From Iodobacter fluviatilis (GTDB lineage: Bacteria; Pseudomonadota; Gammaproteobacteria; Burkholderiales; Chitinibacteraceae): 64,000 nt of DNA. Shown here piece after piece: positions 34,265 through 42,567 of this stretch. The translations under genes and the position numbers were made by a program. The DNA lies in assembly GCF_900451195.1 (NCBI RefSeq), contig NZ_UGHR01000001.1, positions 992,001 to 1,056,000 of the forward strand. The letters are read 5' to 3'. Below the pieces are notes generated by a model. The model did no database searches. It was not told the origin of the DNA and saw only the letters and a program-made list of their open reading frames with translations. Each line of letters opens with the position of its first letter. Positions within the stretch are counted from its first letter, which is position 1.

Positions 34265-34904
34265 TTTTAACAAATCGTCGAAATTTTCCGCTATTTTGCT
34301 TACCTCTTCGAACTCCGGCTCTCTGCCGTAATATATATCCCCAATATTTTCACCACTTGTTTTTATTGTCCAGTATTGATAACCACTTTTTGTTGACATG
34401 AAAATAGGTAAATGAGCACGCCAAAAATTTCTTACCTCTATTTCTTCTTCTATTTTCCGCTATTTTGCTTACCTCTTCGAACTCCGGCTCTCTGCCGTAA
34501 TATATAGCCCCAATATTTTCACCACTTGTTTTTATTGTCCAGTATTGATAACCACTTTTTGTTGACATGAAAATAGGTAAATGAGCACGCCAAAAATTTC
34601 TTACCTCTATTTCTTCTTCTGGACTAGTACAAGATTCAATACATATTTTCTCAAATTCATTCCACGAAAAAAAATAGTCAGAATTATTTCTAAAATCATT
34701 TAAAGATAAAAACCATTCATCCTCTGCACTGCTATATAAAGCATCAAAAAAATAGCACCATTTGTAGAGGTTAATGCTTGTTTTTTTAATTATTTCAATT
34801 TCTTTATTATCCTTTTCTTCACTAATTTTATCAGTATGCTCAAAAATCCAATCGTGTTTTTTTAATTTTTTTATTAAATCATTTTTCATTAAATTCAGCG
34901 CCAT
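34265..34904 (-). pseudogene. SUKH (SMI1/KNR4)-like immunity gene with frame-shifted C-terminus
   Basis: The present frame (34904-34350, 184 residues) starts MALNLMKNDLIKKLKKHD. It contains a SUKH-type core: KSGYQYWTIKTSGENIGAIY, then REPEFEEVSKIAEN. After the first copy of the 169-bp duplication the frame enters the second copy out of phase and adds about 30 spurious residues. The original end, AENFDDLLKKN and stop, is still readable in the distal copy (near 34265). SUKH proteins neutralise nuclease toxins of Rhs/CDI type by direct binding. Whether the altered protein still works is unknown. No toxin gene lies next to it, so it is an orphan immunity gene. Confidence 0.75.
34283..34620. repeat. 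Perfect tandem duplication, 2 x 169 bp
   Basis: 34283-34451 is repeated as 34452-34620 with a single mismatch (TATATATCC versus TATATAGCC). It lies inside the 3' part of the SUKH immunity gene. Because 169 is not a multiple of three, the insertion shifts the reading frame. The near identity shows that it is recent. Confidence 0.93.
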
Positions 34905-35062
34905 TTCACCAATAAAAATATCATTTTTGAATGAGTATATTCCACCTACCCATTACTACATCCTAAGCTAAAATTTGCAATTTAAGTTGAAATTTTAAAC
35001 ATTTAAAAATAATTTTTCTAATTAATTTTTTAAATTAAGGCATGTTTCATAAAAAGACTATA

Positions 35063-35111
35063 GGGTCAGGTCCTGCATTAACATGTATGTGCTAATGCAG
35101 GACTCGTCCCT
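35063..35111. repeat. Short palindrome with GGGTCAGGTC end
   Basis: GGGTCAGGTCCTGCATTA and TAATGCAGGACTCGTCCC form a long hairpin with a short loop, related at its tip to the 95-bp elements. It sits just downstream of the SUKH gene at 35124 and might also act as its terminator, though no T-run follows. Confidence 0.6.
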
Positions 35112-35123
35112 GTAGCTTATTTT

Positions 35124-35564
35124 TTAGCCATTAAGGAAATTAGGAATTTCAATTATCCAATCTTCAAAAGAGTCCGCCTCTTTGCTTACTTCACCTGTTG
35201 AATGATCAGTGCAGTAAACAGCAGATTTCTCTCCATCTTCTATAGATAAACAAAAATAATCGCCATTTCCTATACCATAAAAAGGGATTAAATTTTTAGA
35301 TAAGTTAGAATTTTTTATTTCTGTCTCATACACAAGAATTATGTCATCGTTGCCATTTGTTAATATTTTTGATGTTGGGTTATATATATCACCCGGAAAT
35401 GAAAAATCAGTCATTAAATCAACAAAATATTTATATTCTTGTGGTAATTTTGTTTTAAAGTAATTCTCAACATTAACCCAGTCTTCTGGGCTCGGAGTAT
35501 CTAGCCTCCTGTTCTCCAAAGGAAGACACTTGCTAAGTACTAAGCTAATTTCGTTTTTGTTCAT
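35124..35564 (-). CDS. SUKH (SMI1/KNR4) family immunity protein
   Basis: 146 residues. Classic SUKH layout: EDWVNVENYFKTKLPQEYKY near the start, FYGIGNGDYFCLSIEDGE in the middle, and VSKEADSFEDWIIEIPNFL at the end. Predicted cytoplasmic antidote to a polymorphic toxin. Very AT-rich relative to the Rhs cores, as expected for laterally exchanged immunity genes. No cognate toxin tip lies directly upstream. Confidence 0.88.
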   Translation of the reverse strand: MNKNEISLVLSKCLPLENRRLDTPSPEDWVNVENYFKTKLPQEYKYFVDLMTDFSFPGDIYNPTSKILTNGNDDIILVYETEIKNSNLSKNLIPFYGIGNGDYFCLSIEDGEKSAVYCTDHSTGEVSKEADSFEDWIIEIPNFLNG

Positions 35565-35634
35565 TAGTTGTTTATTCTAACTAAGTTTATATAAATATTG
35601 TTAAATTATATTAAACTTAATTGTCAAATTATTG

Positions 35635-36228
35635 TTATTTAATTTCTTCGTAAGAAGATCTGTTTTTAGGTGTCATATCGAGAGCTTGATAAAAAACCAT
35701 ACCCTTTAGTTTTGAATTAAAACAAGCATTTTTTATTTCATCATTAACTAGTAGCTTCAAACGAAACTCATAGCATCTAGCTATTTTTGGTTCGTACTCT
35801 ATCGCATTTTTTATCTTCATAAAATAAAAAGAGTATTCTGGATTCTTTGGGTCAAAATTATCTAATTTGTATTCACTGTTTTCCATGTCGATGCTTTCAA
35901 TAACTCGCAAAGGATGAATGCAACTGAATCCTTCTATTTTTTCACCGTTTGAATAAATATCAACATCAAAAAATTCGACTTCATGAGGTGCAATTTCTTC
36001 TATTATTTTTCGTAGAGAATTACTAACTAACTCTGGGCCAGTTGATCTAATGATGTGAAGTTTAGATAGCGCCTTAATATTTGATTTTTTTTCTAATTCA
36101 TACAATAAAGGTGTATCAATCACACCTTTAAGGCTCGATCCCTGAAGAAACAATTGGTAATCAAAAAAACTATGATCAAAATTTATGATTCCATAGCTAT
36201 TTTTTTTCTCTGATAAAATGTACATCAT
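35635..36228 (-). CDS. Imm11-like (DUF1629) immunity protein, orphan
   Basis: 197 residues from the paired ATGATG at 36228; an upstream in-frame start is less likely because AAGGCGG lies just before this one. MMYILSEKKNSYGIINFDHS at the start and a C-terminal domain ending GMVFYQALDMTPKNRS suit the Imm11/DUF1629 class, but the match is from memory and moderate. AT-rich. No toxin gene is attached, so it may be the survivor of a displaced toxin/immunity pair. Confidence 0.6.
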   Translation of the reverse strand: MMYILSEKKNSYGIINFDHSFFDYQLFLQGSSLKGVIDTPLLYELEKKSNIKALSKLHIIRSTGPELVSNSLRKIIEEIAPHEVEFFDVDIYSNGEKIEGFSCIHPLRVIESIDMENSEYKLDNFDPKNPEYSFYFMKIKNAIEYEPKIARCYEFRLKLLVNDEIKNACFNSKLKGMVFYQALDMTPKNRSSYEEIK

Positions 36229-36391
36229 CACAAACCGCCTTTTTCCTTCTATTAGTGTTAATCCCCCTTTAAACAAGTCAGATCACATGAGAAGCCTTCC
36301 TACTAGTTTATAAAGTAAGTACTATCCCATATTGCTTATTTGATTAAATATTTAAAAAATAAATAATGGTTTTAATTATGTCGCAAGCATT

Positions 36392-36715
36392 TCAATCTTC
36401 ATCACACTCAAAAAAAGAATCATTTTCATAATAAAAAGTAAATGCAGCTAAGATCTGCTCTTGTGTAGGAGCCTCAATTTGCTGACTAAGATTATCAATG
36501 ACATCTTCTATATCCTCTATAGATAAAGTAGATATCCAGCCTTCAGAAACTAATTTTTCTCTTTCTTGTTTTTCTTCTTCCGGAGAAAGATCCATATTCA
36601 CTTTGTAGAAAAACCCTTTTGAAATAAGTGTCCATGGTTTTGAGCCCAAGAAAAGCCAGCCAGAATGCATGTGAGGGTTAACAAAGACTTCATTTAGTTC
36701 AAGTAAGATGCGCAT
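36392..36715 (-). CDS. Putative immunity protein for the HNH-tipped Rhs fragment
   Basis: 107 residues, acidic. It starts 11 bases after the stop of the Rhs fragment at 36727. MRILLELNEVFVNPHMHSGW and LFLGSKPWTLISKGFFYKV open the protein, and a helical acidic tail follows. I do not recognise a firm family. Position and size make it the expected antidote to the LTWHH nuclease tip encoded just upstream. Confidence 0.7.
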   Translation of the reverse strand: MRILLELNEVFVNPHMHSGWLFLGSKPWTLISKGFFYKVNMDLSPEEEKQEREKLVSEGWISTLSIEDIEDVIDNLSQQIEAPTQEQILAAFTFYYENDSFFECDED

Positions 36716-36726
36716 TTAAAGTACCT

Positions 36727-39291
36727 CTATCTACAATTTAATTTTTTGAACCCACCCTGTTGATTAGGGTGAAGCGAGTTTTGAACTGGGCCTGCTGCTT
36801 TATGTTGTGGTCGTGGTATTAATTCTATTTTTGTTGGATCTTGAGCACTGTGATGCCAAGTTAATCCTGGTGGGCTAGTGTCTGCATATCCTCCTCTTGG
36901 GCCTGGTTGAACATGCGTTACAACATCTTTGCCAAGAGCATCACCAAGAGCTGGATTTGCCGTAATTTCTTGATGTAACTGCTTATTTGCATCTCTAAAG
37001 TGATCTTCTCGTGTTCCTGCCTGAATTTCTGCCGGGATCGTTTGTTGAGTCCAAATGCTATATTGTGGACTCGAAAATGGGCGCCCAGATGCGTCATTTC
37101 CTGATGGAATTTTTCTGGCCAGACCTAATGGATCAATCCATTCCGTTGAGTTCGGCGCATACGCATGCGTATTTATCCCGCCCATCAACCCAATCGGATC
37201 ACTACTAATAAACCGCCCAATCTCCGGATCGTAATAGCGATAGCGGTTGTAATGCAATCCACTTTCTTCGTCGGCGTATTGGCCTTGGAAGCGTAGTGGG
37301 TTATTGATGCCTGCTGTTTTAGCCGCTTCGCTGATAATGGTTTTTGCTTCGCCCCAAGCTTTGTACTCCGCACTCCACGCAATTTCGCCGTTTTCATCGC
37401 TCAGTGTTTGCGGCGTGCCGAGGTGATCTACGTGGTAATAGGCGGTGTGTTCTTGCTCGCTGTCGTTGGCGGAGACGATTTGCGCCAACGGCACAAAGCT
37501 GTTGGGCTCGAACAGGTAATGCCGGGTGTGTTCGGCGGTTTTTTCCAAGGCGATCACGTCGCCGTCCCAGATGAATGCGGTTTTGCCTTGGGCGTTTTCT
37601 TTGCCGATGCGGCGGCCAAAGGCGTCGTAATAGTATTGCGTTGCGCCTTGGGCTGTTTGCACTTCACTGAGGCGGTTAAAGCCGTCCCAGCTGAGTTTGG
37701 TGATCTGTTCGCCGCGTTGTTTTTCGGTGAGATTGCCGCGTGCGTCGTATTTAAAGTGGGTGCCTGAGTATTGCTTCAGCAGGTTATCCAGCAGGCGCGG
37801 TGTTTGGGTGGGTAGGGTGCTTTCTGTTTTGCTGTCGAGCAGATTGCTGGCGGGGTCAAAAGCAAAGGTTTCCTGATGTTTGGGGGTGTTGGCAGCAAGC
37901 AGCCTGCCTACCGGATCATAGCGGTACTGGGTTTCACCTTTGCGGCTGTCTTTAATGCCCAGCAGTTGCCCTACCGGGTCGTATTGATAGCTGCGGTTGC
38001 TGCTGGTTTTTCCACTGAGCGTTTGCTGCAGCATGCGGCCCATTGGGTCGTATTGGGTTTGGGCTTGCAGCTGGTTGGCGAGTTTGCGGCCAGTTTCTCT
38101 GTGTAGTTTATCGCGCTCAAAGCTGGTGATTTCTTGTTTATTCCACAGCATGCCGTGCACATGGCCGCTGCCGTAAATCAGCCAATCGGTGCGCTGGCCA
38201 TCGGGGCGGATGCTGGCGATGCGGTTGCCCAGTTCGTCGTATTCGTGCTGCCAAATATGGGTTTGGCTTTGGCCAAAGAGCTGGTACTGGTGCTCTTCAC
38301 GCGTTAAATCGCCCACTTCATCAAAGTTAAACGCCACTTGGCTAAAGCGGTTTTTAGCGATGGCAAGGCGGCCAGCCGGATCGTAGCGGAATGATTCTTT
38401 GCTGCTGCCCGTTTTACGCTGCGCCAAGCGGCCTGCGGCATCGTAGTTAAGCTGGGTGAGCTGGCCTGCTTCGTTCACTTCTAATAGCTGGCCGCTGGCT
38501 TCGGCATAGTGGTAGCGGGTGGCTTTGCCATCAAAGCTGTTTTCTTCGATTAAGCGGCCAACCGGATCGTAGCTAAAGCGATATTGGGCGCTGTTTTCAT
38601 TTTGCAGTGCGGTCAGCCTGCCCAGTTTGTCGTAGCGGTAGGCCAGCTCTTGGCCCATCGCATCGATTCGGGAATGAATCCGGCCTGCTTTATCGTAGCC
38701 ATAGCGGGTGCTGCGGCCCAGCGCATCGGTGTGCGATAGCAAGCGGCCATTGGCATCGTAATGCCATTCGGTGCAGGAGCCAGAGCAATCGGTAAAGCTG
38801 GCAAGCTGGCCGTTGGGTAAATAGGCCAGTTTTTTTGTGCCGCCTTTGGCGTCTTTAATTGCGATAGGCAGGCCCTGCGCGTTGTAGCTATAGCGGGTGA
38901 CGTATTGCTTAGGATCGATTTCTTTAAGCAGATTGCCTTTGTCGTCGTATTCGCGCAGCCAGATATTGCCCAGCGGATCAGTAATGCGGATCAGCTGGTC
39001 TTTATCATCGTAAGCCATCTGCACGGTGCTATCGTCGGGGCGAATATGCTGCAGCAGATTATCGTTGGCGTCGTATTCATAACGATCTGAGCTGCCATCG
39101 GGATAAACGTGTTTGACTAGGTTTTTGTAATCATCGCGAAACAGCCATTCTTCGCTGTTGTCGGGATAAATAATGCGATAGGTGTAGCCCAGCGCATCAA
39201 AGTAATAGAGTGTTGCCAGAGCAAAGTGAGCGGGGCCAGTTCCAACACCCAATATTTTTATTGGAGCTGGCCCCGTATTATTTAAATTCAT
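36727..39291 (-). CDS. Rhs fragment with HNH/Endo VII-type nuclease tip
   Basis: 854 residues. Dense YD/Rhs repeats end in the conserved core border (GRFISSDPIGLMGG, then DPLGLARK). A variable tip of about 130 residues follows, containing LTWHHSAQDPTKIELIPR, the signature of HNH/Endonuclease VII toxins. The N-terminal half of a full Rhs is missing: homology begins near YYFDALGYTYRI, and the first ~20 codons derive from a palindrome (39232-39274). It is therefore probably a displaced orphan module that is silent unless recombined onto the intact Rhs. Confidence 0.88.
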   Translation of the reverse strand: MNLNNTGPAPIKILGVGTGPAHFALATLYYFDALGYTYRIIYPDNSEEWLFRDDYKNLVKHVYPDGSSDRYEYDANDNLLQHIRPDDSTVQMAYDDKDQLIRITDPLGNIWLREYDDKGNLLKEIDPKQYVTRYSYNAQGLPIAIKDAKGGTKKLAYLPNGQLASFTDCSGSCTEWHYDANGRLLSHTDALGRSTRYGYDKAGRIHSRIDAMGQELAYRYDKLGRLTALQNENSAQYRFSYDPVGRLIEENSFDGKATRYHYAEASGQLLEVNEAGQLTQLNYDAAGRLAQRKTGSSKESFRYDPAGRLAIAKNRFSQVAFNFDEVGDLTREEHQYQLFGQSQTHIWQHEYDELGNRIASIRPDGQRTDWLIYGSGHVHGMLWNKQEITSFERDKLHRETGRKLANQLQAQTQYDPMGRMLQQTLSGKTSSNRSYQYDPVGQLLGIKDSRKGETQYRYDPVGRLLAANTPKHQETFAFDPASNLLDSKTESTLPTQTPRLLDNLLKQYSGTHFKYDARGNLTEKQRGEQITKLSWDGFNRLSEVQTAQGATQYYYDAFGRRIGKENAQGKTAFIWDGDVIALEKTAEHTRHYLFEPNSFVPLAQIVSANDSEQEHTAYYHVDHLGTPQTLSDENGEIAWSAEYKAWGEAKTIISEAAKTAGINNPLRFQGQYADEESGLHYNRYRYYDPEIGRFISSDPIGLMGGINTHAYAPNSTEWIDPLGLARKIPSGNDASGRPFSSPQYSIWTQQTIPAEIQAGTREDHFRDANKQLHQEITANPALGDALGKDVVTHVQPGPRGGYADTSPPGLTWHHSAQDPTKIELIPRPQHKAAGPVQNSLHPNQQGGFKKLNCR
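39232..39274. repeat. Palindrome at the 5' breakpoint of the Rhs fragment
   Basis: GGGGCCAGTTCCAA / TTGGAGCTGGCCCC (one mismatch) around a short AT-rich loop. Rhs homology stops just beside it, so it marks a junction. Confidence 0.75.
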
Positions 39292-39328
39292 TAAGCCTAA
39301 TAGTAGCTTGATTAATATCTAATAGGAG

Positions 39329-39943
39329 TTAACCAAAAAAATCGACAATAGGAATAAACCTCACTCCATATGCAGTTAAGAAATTTTTGAGGCTTTTATG
39401 GACTAATACACCTCCATAAGTAACGCCGCCCATACGAAATATCAAACGGTCCTTTAATGAAATATTATCAAGCACTAGACTATCCAGACTGTATCTATTC
39501 ACGTCATATTCAATGCCGTCCTTAGTTTCCTCTGCAGAGTCTTCATCATATTCTGATCGTTTCCTGTCCCAGCAATCTATTTTATTTAATACATAAACAT
39601 GCCACATGTTTTCATGCCAATGTTCTTTGTGGTCAATATAAATGCAAGGATGACAAATTATATTGGGTAAATTAAATTTCATGAATTCTTCAAACTTTAA
39701 ATCATCAAAATAAAGTTCGTTAGTGCCAACCATGATATTAGGTAAATCTGCAAGTGGAGTAACACAAGTTCCTTTTTGGTAATCTATCGCACCATTATGA
39801 AATATATAAGGTGCATTTCCCTCTGGATTTTCTCGACTACGGCGTAATCTAAATGCAGTGTCATCATTGGGGGTGAGGCTCGGCATATCATTTAGTGCTG
39901 CACTGTCAATGAAATAATACTCATCATTGTAAAAATTCATCAT
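39329..39943 (-). CDS. Immunity protein, paralogue of the next gene (Imm11-like)
   Basis: 204 residues. It is clearly homologous along its whole length to the gene at 40017: shared PDLAP/PSLTP-D-DTAFRLRRS, APY-F-NGA-DYQ-GT, HPCIYIDH..HWHEN.WH and the C-terminus HKSLKNF...VRFIPI. The CWDR motif and overall shape suggest the Imm11/DUF1629 group. It is the second copy behind the AHH toxin gene and may have diverged to block a variant toxin. Confidence 0.75.
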   Translation of the reverse strand: MMNFYNDEYYFIDSAALNDMPSLTPNDDTAFRLRRSRENPEGNAPYIFHNGAIDYQKGTCVTPLADLPNIMVGTNELYFDDLKFEEFMKFNLPNIICHPCIYIDHKEHWHENMWHVYVLNKIDCWDRKRSEYDEDSAEETKDGIEYDVNRYSLDSLVLDNISLKDRLIFRMGGVTYGGVLVHKSLKNFLTAYGVRFIPIVDFFG

Positions 39944-40016
39944 ATTTCAGCTCTGACTTTATATTGCATCTCGCATTTGAGTGCTTGGTCATTAAGAAAA
40001 TTTAATAACTATTAAA

Positions 40017-40631
40017 TTAGCCCCAATAATCAAGTATTGGAATAAATTTAATGCCACGTACACTAAAAAAATCTTTAAGGCTCTTATGAATAAGGATGCC
40101 GCCAGACTGAACACCACCAATCATGAATATACGTCGATCTGCTAGAGGTATTTTGTCAAGAATATTAGTATTTAGAGAAAAACGAGTGACGTCATAGCTT
40201 ACACCTTTAATATTTTCTTCTTTGCTATCCAAGTCAAAAGTAGATTTTTCTCTATCCCAGCAATCAATTTCGAGTTGAATATATATATGCCAATAGTTTT
40301 CATGCCATTCATCGTTATGATCAATATAAATACATGGGTGGCAAACCATTCCCGGTAAATTTAATCCCATGAATTTTTCAAATGTTTTGTTTTCAATAAA
40401 AAAATGAATGGATCCCATGAATATATTAGGGAGAATGGTTGATGGTTTTACACCTGTTCCCAATTGATAATCTAAAGCTCCATTACGAAATACATAAGGT
40501 GCATCCCCTTCTGGGGCGTTTGAACTACGGAATAGGCGGAAAGCAGTATCTTTATCCGGTGCAAGGTCGGGTAAATTTTCAATGCTGCTGTCTCTTTTTA
40601 CGAAAAAGTAGTCATCATTATATTTGCTCAT
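40017..40631 (-). CDS. Immunity protein for the AHH toxin (Imm11-like)
   Basis: 204 residues. Its ATG overlaps the stop of the AHH nuclease gene by one base (TAATG), so toxin and antidote are translationally coupled. Motifs: APDKDTAFRLFRSSNAPEGD, HPCIYIDHNDEWHENYWHIY, CWDREKSTFDLDSKEEN and HKSLKDFFSVRGIKFIPIL. A paralogue follows at 39329. The family name is tentative, but the role as cognate immunity protein is well supported by position. Confidence 0.82.
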   Translation of the reverse strand: MSKYNDDYFFVKRDSSIENLPDLAPDKDTAFRLFRSSNAPEGDAPYVFRNGALDYQLGTGVKPSTILPNIFMGSIHFFIENKTFEKFMGLNLPGMVCHPCIYIDHNDEWHENYWHIYIQLEIDCWDREKSTFDLDSKEENIKGVSYDVTRFSLNTNILDKIPLADRRIFMIGGVQSGGILIHKSLKDFFSVRGIKFIPILDYWG

Positions 40632-41332
40632 TATTTTCCTGCCATTAGTTCGTAGGATTTTTTTTCATACTCAATTTCTACTTTTTGCCCTAAGCCAATA
40701 TTAGTACTTCCAGTATGATTCCTTTTTGAGGTGCAACCTTGAACAGTGGTAACTTTGTGAGTAGGCACGTTTGCAGCACATTTGCACCCTTCGATATTTT
40801 TTGGCGAGAATGACTTTGCAATAGAAGTTAGTTGATATGAGGGATCAAAGTTCCCGATTCGTTTCAGTATTTTCATGGAAATTTTATTCACCTTTTCTCT
40901 AAATTTATCATCTACTTTTGAATCATCTCCTTCGCATATATCTTTAAAATCTCTAAATTGACTGTCTAAAAAATCTCTAATACTTTGATGATATGCAGAA
41001 GGATGTGGCCGGTCATCAGGTGATAGCAATTCATCAGCGGCCGGGGATGCATGATTTCCTCTGTGCAATTGCACCTCCAAGTGGCAAGCACCTTCAAGAG
41101 AATATGGAAGAAATACTAAATTATTTATACAATTAATATCGTAGCCGTATTGCTCCATGAGAGCACCAACATTGCTACGTTTAACAGCATCTGCAGAAAT
41201 AATATGATGCGCCTGCATGATAATCCCTTTATTTCTTGGGTGCGTAGCCTCTTTAGTATTATTTTCTATTGTTTTTCTATATGTCGTATTTTTTTCGATA
41301 TTACCTAGGATTGTTTCGCTTGCTTCTGCCAT
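40631..41332 (-). CDS. AHH-domain nuclease effector
   Basis: 233 residues. The AHH toxin motif is present: MQAHHIISADAVKRSNVGAL, then INNLVFLPYSLEGACHLEVQ and LHRGNHASP..YHQSIRDFL, all of which line the predicted active site of this HNH-like nuclease family. It would degrade nucleic acid in the target cell. It begins 14 bases after the 406-residue protein at 41347, so carrier and nuclease seem to be separate polypeptides. It has a cysteine-containing C-terminal extension (EGCKCAANVPTH) of unknown role. Confidence 0.85.
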   Translation of the reverse strand: MAEASETILGNIEKNTTYRKTIENNTKEATHPRNKGIIMQAHHIISADAVKRSNVGALMEQYGYDINCINNLVFLPYSLEGACHLEVQLHRGNHASPAADELLSPDDRPHPSAYHQSIRDFLDSQFRDFKDICEGDDSKVDDKFREKVNKISMKILKRIGNFDPSYQLTSIAKSFSPKNIEGCKCAANVPTHKVTTVQGCTSKRNHTGSTNIGLGQKVEIEYEKKSYELMAGK

Positions 41333-41346
41333 TTTTTTTCCTAAAC

Positions 41347-42567
41347 TCAGGTATATTTAATTACACCGATCCGCCCGCGGGGTGTGGTATGGGTTGTGCT
41401 GCCACAACAAGCACATTTCTTATCGCGTTTGGTAGTTTTATTTTTTGCCTCAATCGTCGTTCTTGTGCTTCCTTTAATTCTTACACCTCTTGTGCGAGCT
41501 TGACACAGTTTCCCTCCTAGCTCATGCAGCCGATTAGCAGCATCACAATAGTCTTCAATAAATCGGGTAAATGCATCAAATGCCTGTTTACTGTGCTCAA
41601 TTTTTTTTATTGCACCAGCGACTCTAGTACTACTGGCAGCAATACGTGCCACTAAAGCAGTCACTCGCGCTGCGGCTGCCGCACCCGCTGTAAGTAGAGC
41701 TGTAATAATGAGCAAGACCACTTCAATCATTAAATAAGCGCCACCTTTTCCTGCTAAATAGGCATAGAAATTTGGGGGAACTGCTTCAAATGATAATGTG
41801 GCATAACTTAAATAAGACAAGATGCTGTCATGATCACGAATTAATTCTATGACCATATAAAAATCCTTATCATTTTTAATTGTTTTTGCTAGCTCAGGGT
41901 CAATATCTGCCAATACGGTATCAATAAAATTTTCGACGGGTACAGGATCACCTTGTACTATTAAATTGGGCAGGTTAAGAATCGCATCACGGTGAATGTA
42001 AATTTTCTTCGCTTGTTGGGCTGCTTTAACTGCCGTTTTTGTTGTTGATTTTGCATCACGTTTTAATGCTTCAAACTGAGCTTCAGCACTTTTAGTTTGC
42101 TCGTGGAATTGAGTCTCCCACCAAGCCCAATTGAATAACTTTTCATCAGCAGTATCTACAGTTTTTACTGCTTCGTTAACGCTTTTTTTAATATCATTTT
42201 TTACGCTTATCGCATAAACACCAGCCGTATCATAGGCTGTCCCTGCCGCATCTTTTACTTTATTGCCCAGATTTTGCCACGTTTTTGCCTCAAACATTTC
42301 TGCAAAGTCTTCTCCCCAGCCACTGGCACCCGCTGTGGCTCCCTCCCAAACCGCTTCTGCCAAGGCCATTTTGGGGCCTGCATCCCACTTTTTTTGGAAG
42401 GGTTGCATCGCATCAATTAATGTTAAATAGGCAGCATCTAATTGTTGAATAATTATTTTACGAGCTTGGTATATTTCTTTTTCAGTAATTTGAGGATTTC
42501 CGGTGACAAGAACGTCCCCATCTTTTGCTGCATGTACTTTTTTGCTTTTATTAGCATCTTCAGACAT
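41347..42567 (-). CDS. T6SS effector N-terminal/carrier protein, unknown family
   Basis: 406 residues. The ATG immediately follows the TAA of the upstream vgrG remnant, whose end supplies GAGGAG as ribosome site. The first 230 residues are helical and charged. A hydrophobic stretch (LMIEVVLLIITALLTAGAAA, continuing ARVTALVARIAA) could insert in membranes. The end carries KKCACCGS, possibly half of a zinc site. Placed between VgrG and an AHH nuclease, it looks like the delivery half of a split effector. I do not recognise the domain with certainty. Confidence 0.7.
   Translation of the reverse strand: MSEDANKSKKVHAAKDGDVLVTGNPQITEKEIYQARKIIIQQLDAAYLTLIDAMQPFQKKWDAGPKMALAEAVWEGATAGASGWGEDFAEMFEAKTWQNLGNKVKDAAGTAYDTAGVYAISVKNDIKKSVNEAVKTVDTADEKLFNWAWWETQFHEQTKSAEAQFEALKRDAKSTTKTAVKAAQQAKKIYIHRDAILNLPNLIVQGDPVPVENFIDTVLADIDPELAKTIKNDKDFYMVIELIRDHDSILSYLSYATLSFEAVPPNFYAYLAGKGGAYLMIEVVLLIITALLTAGAAAAARVTALVARIAASSTRVAGAIKKIEHSKQAFDAFTRFIEDYCDAANRLHELGGKLCQARTRGVRIKGSTRTTIEAKNKTTKRDKKCACCGSTTHTTPRGRIGVIKYT

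Noticed and set aside
34283..34620. Short CRISPR-like array
   Set aside because: There are only two copies, each 169 bases and with no spacers; it is a simple tandem duplication.
37011..39090. Plus-strand frames opposite the Rhs fragment, some over 100 codons
   Set aside because: Rhs repeats have biased codon use that leaves the reverse strand open; the same pseudo-frames recur opposite every Rhs copy.
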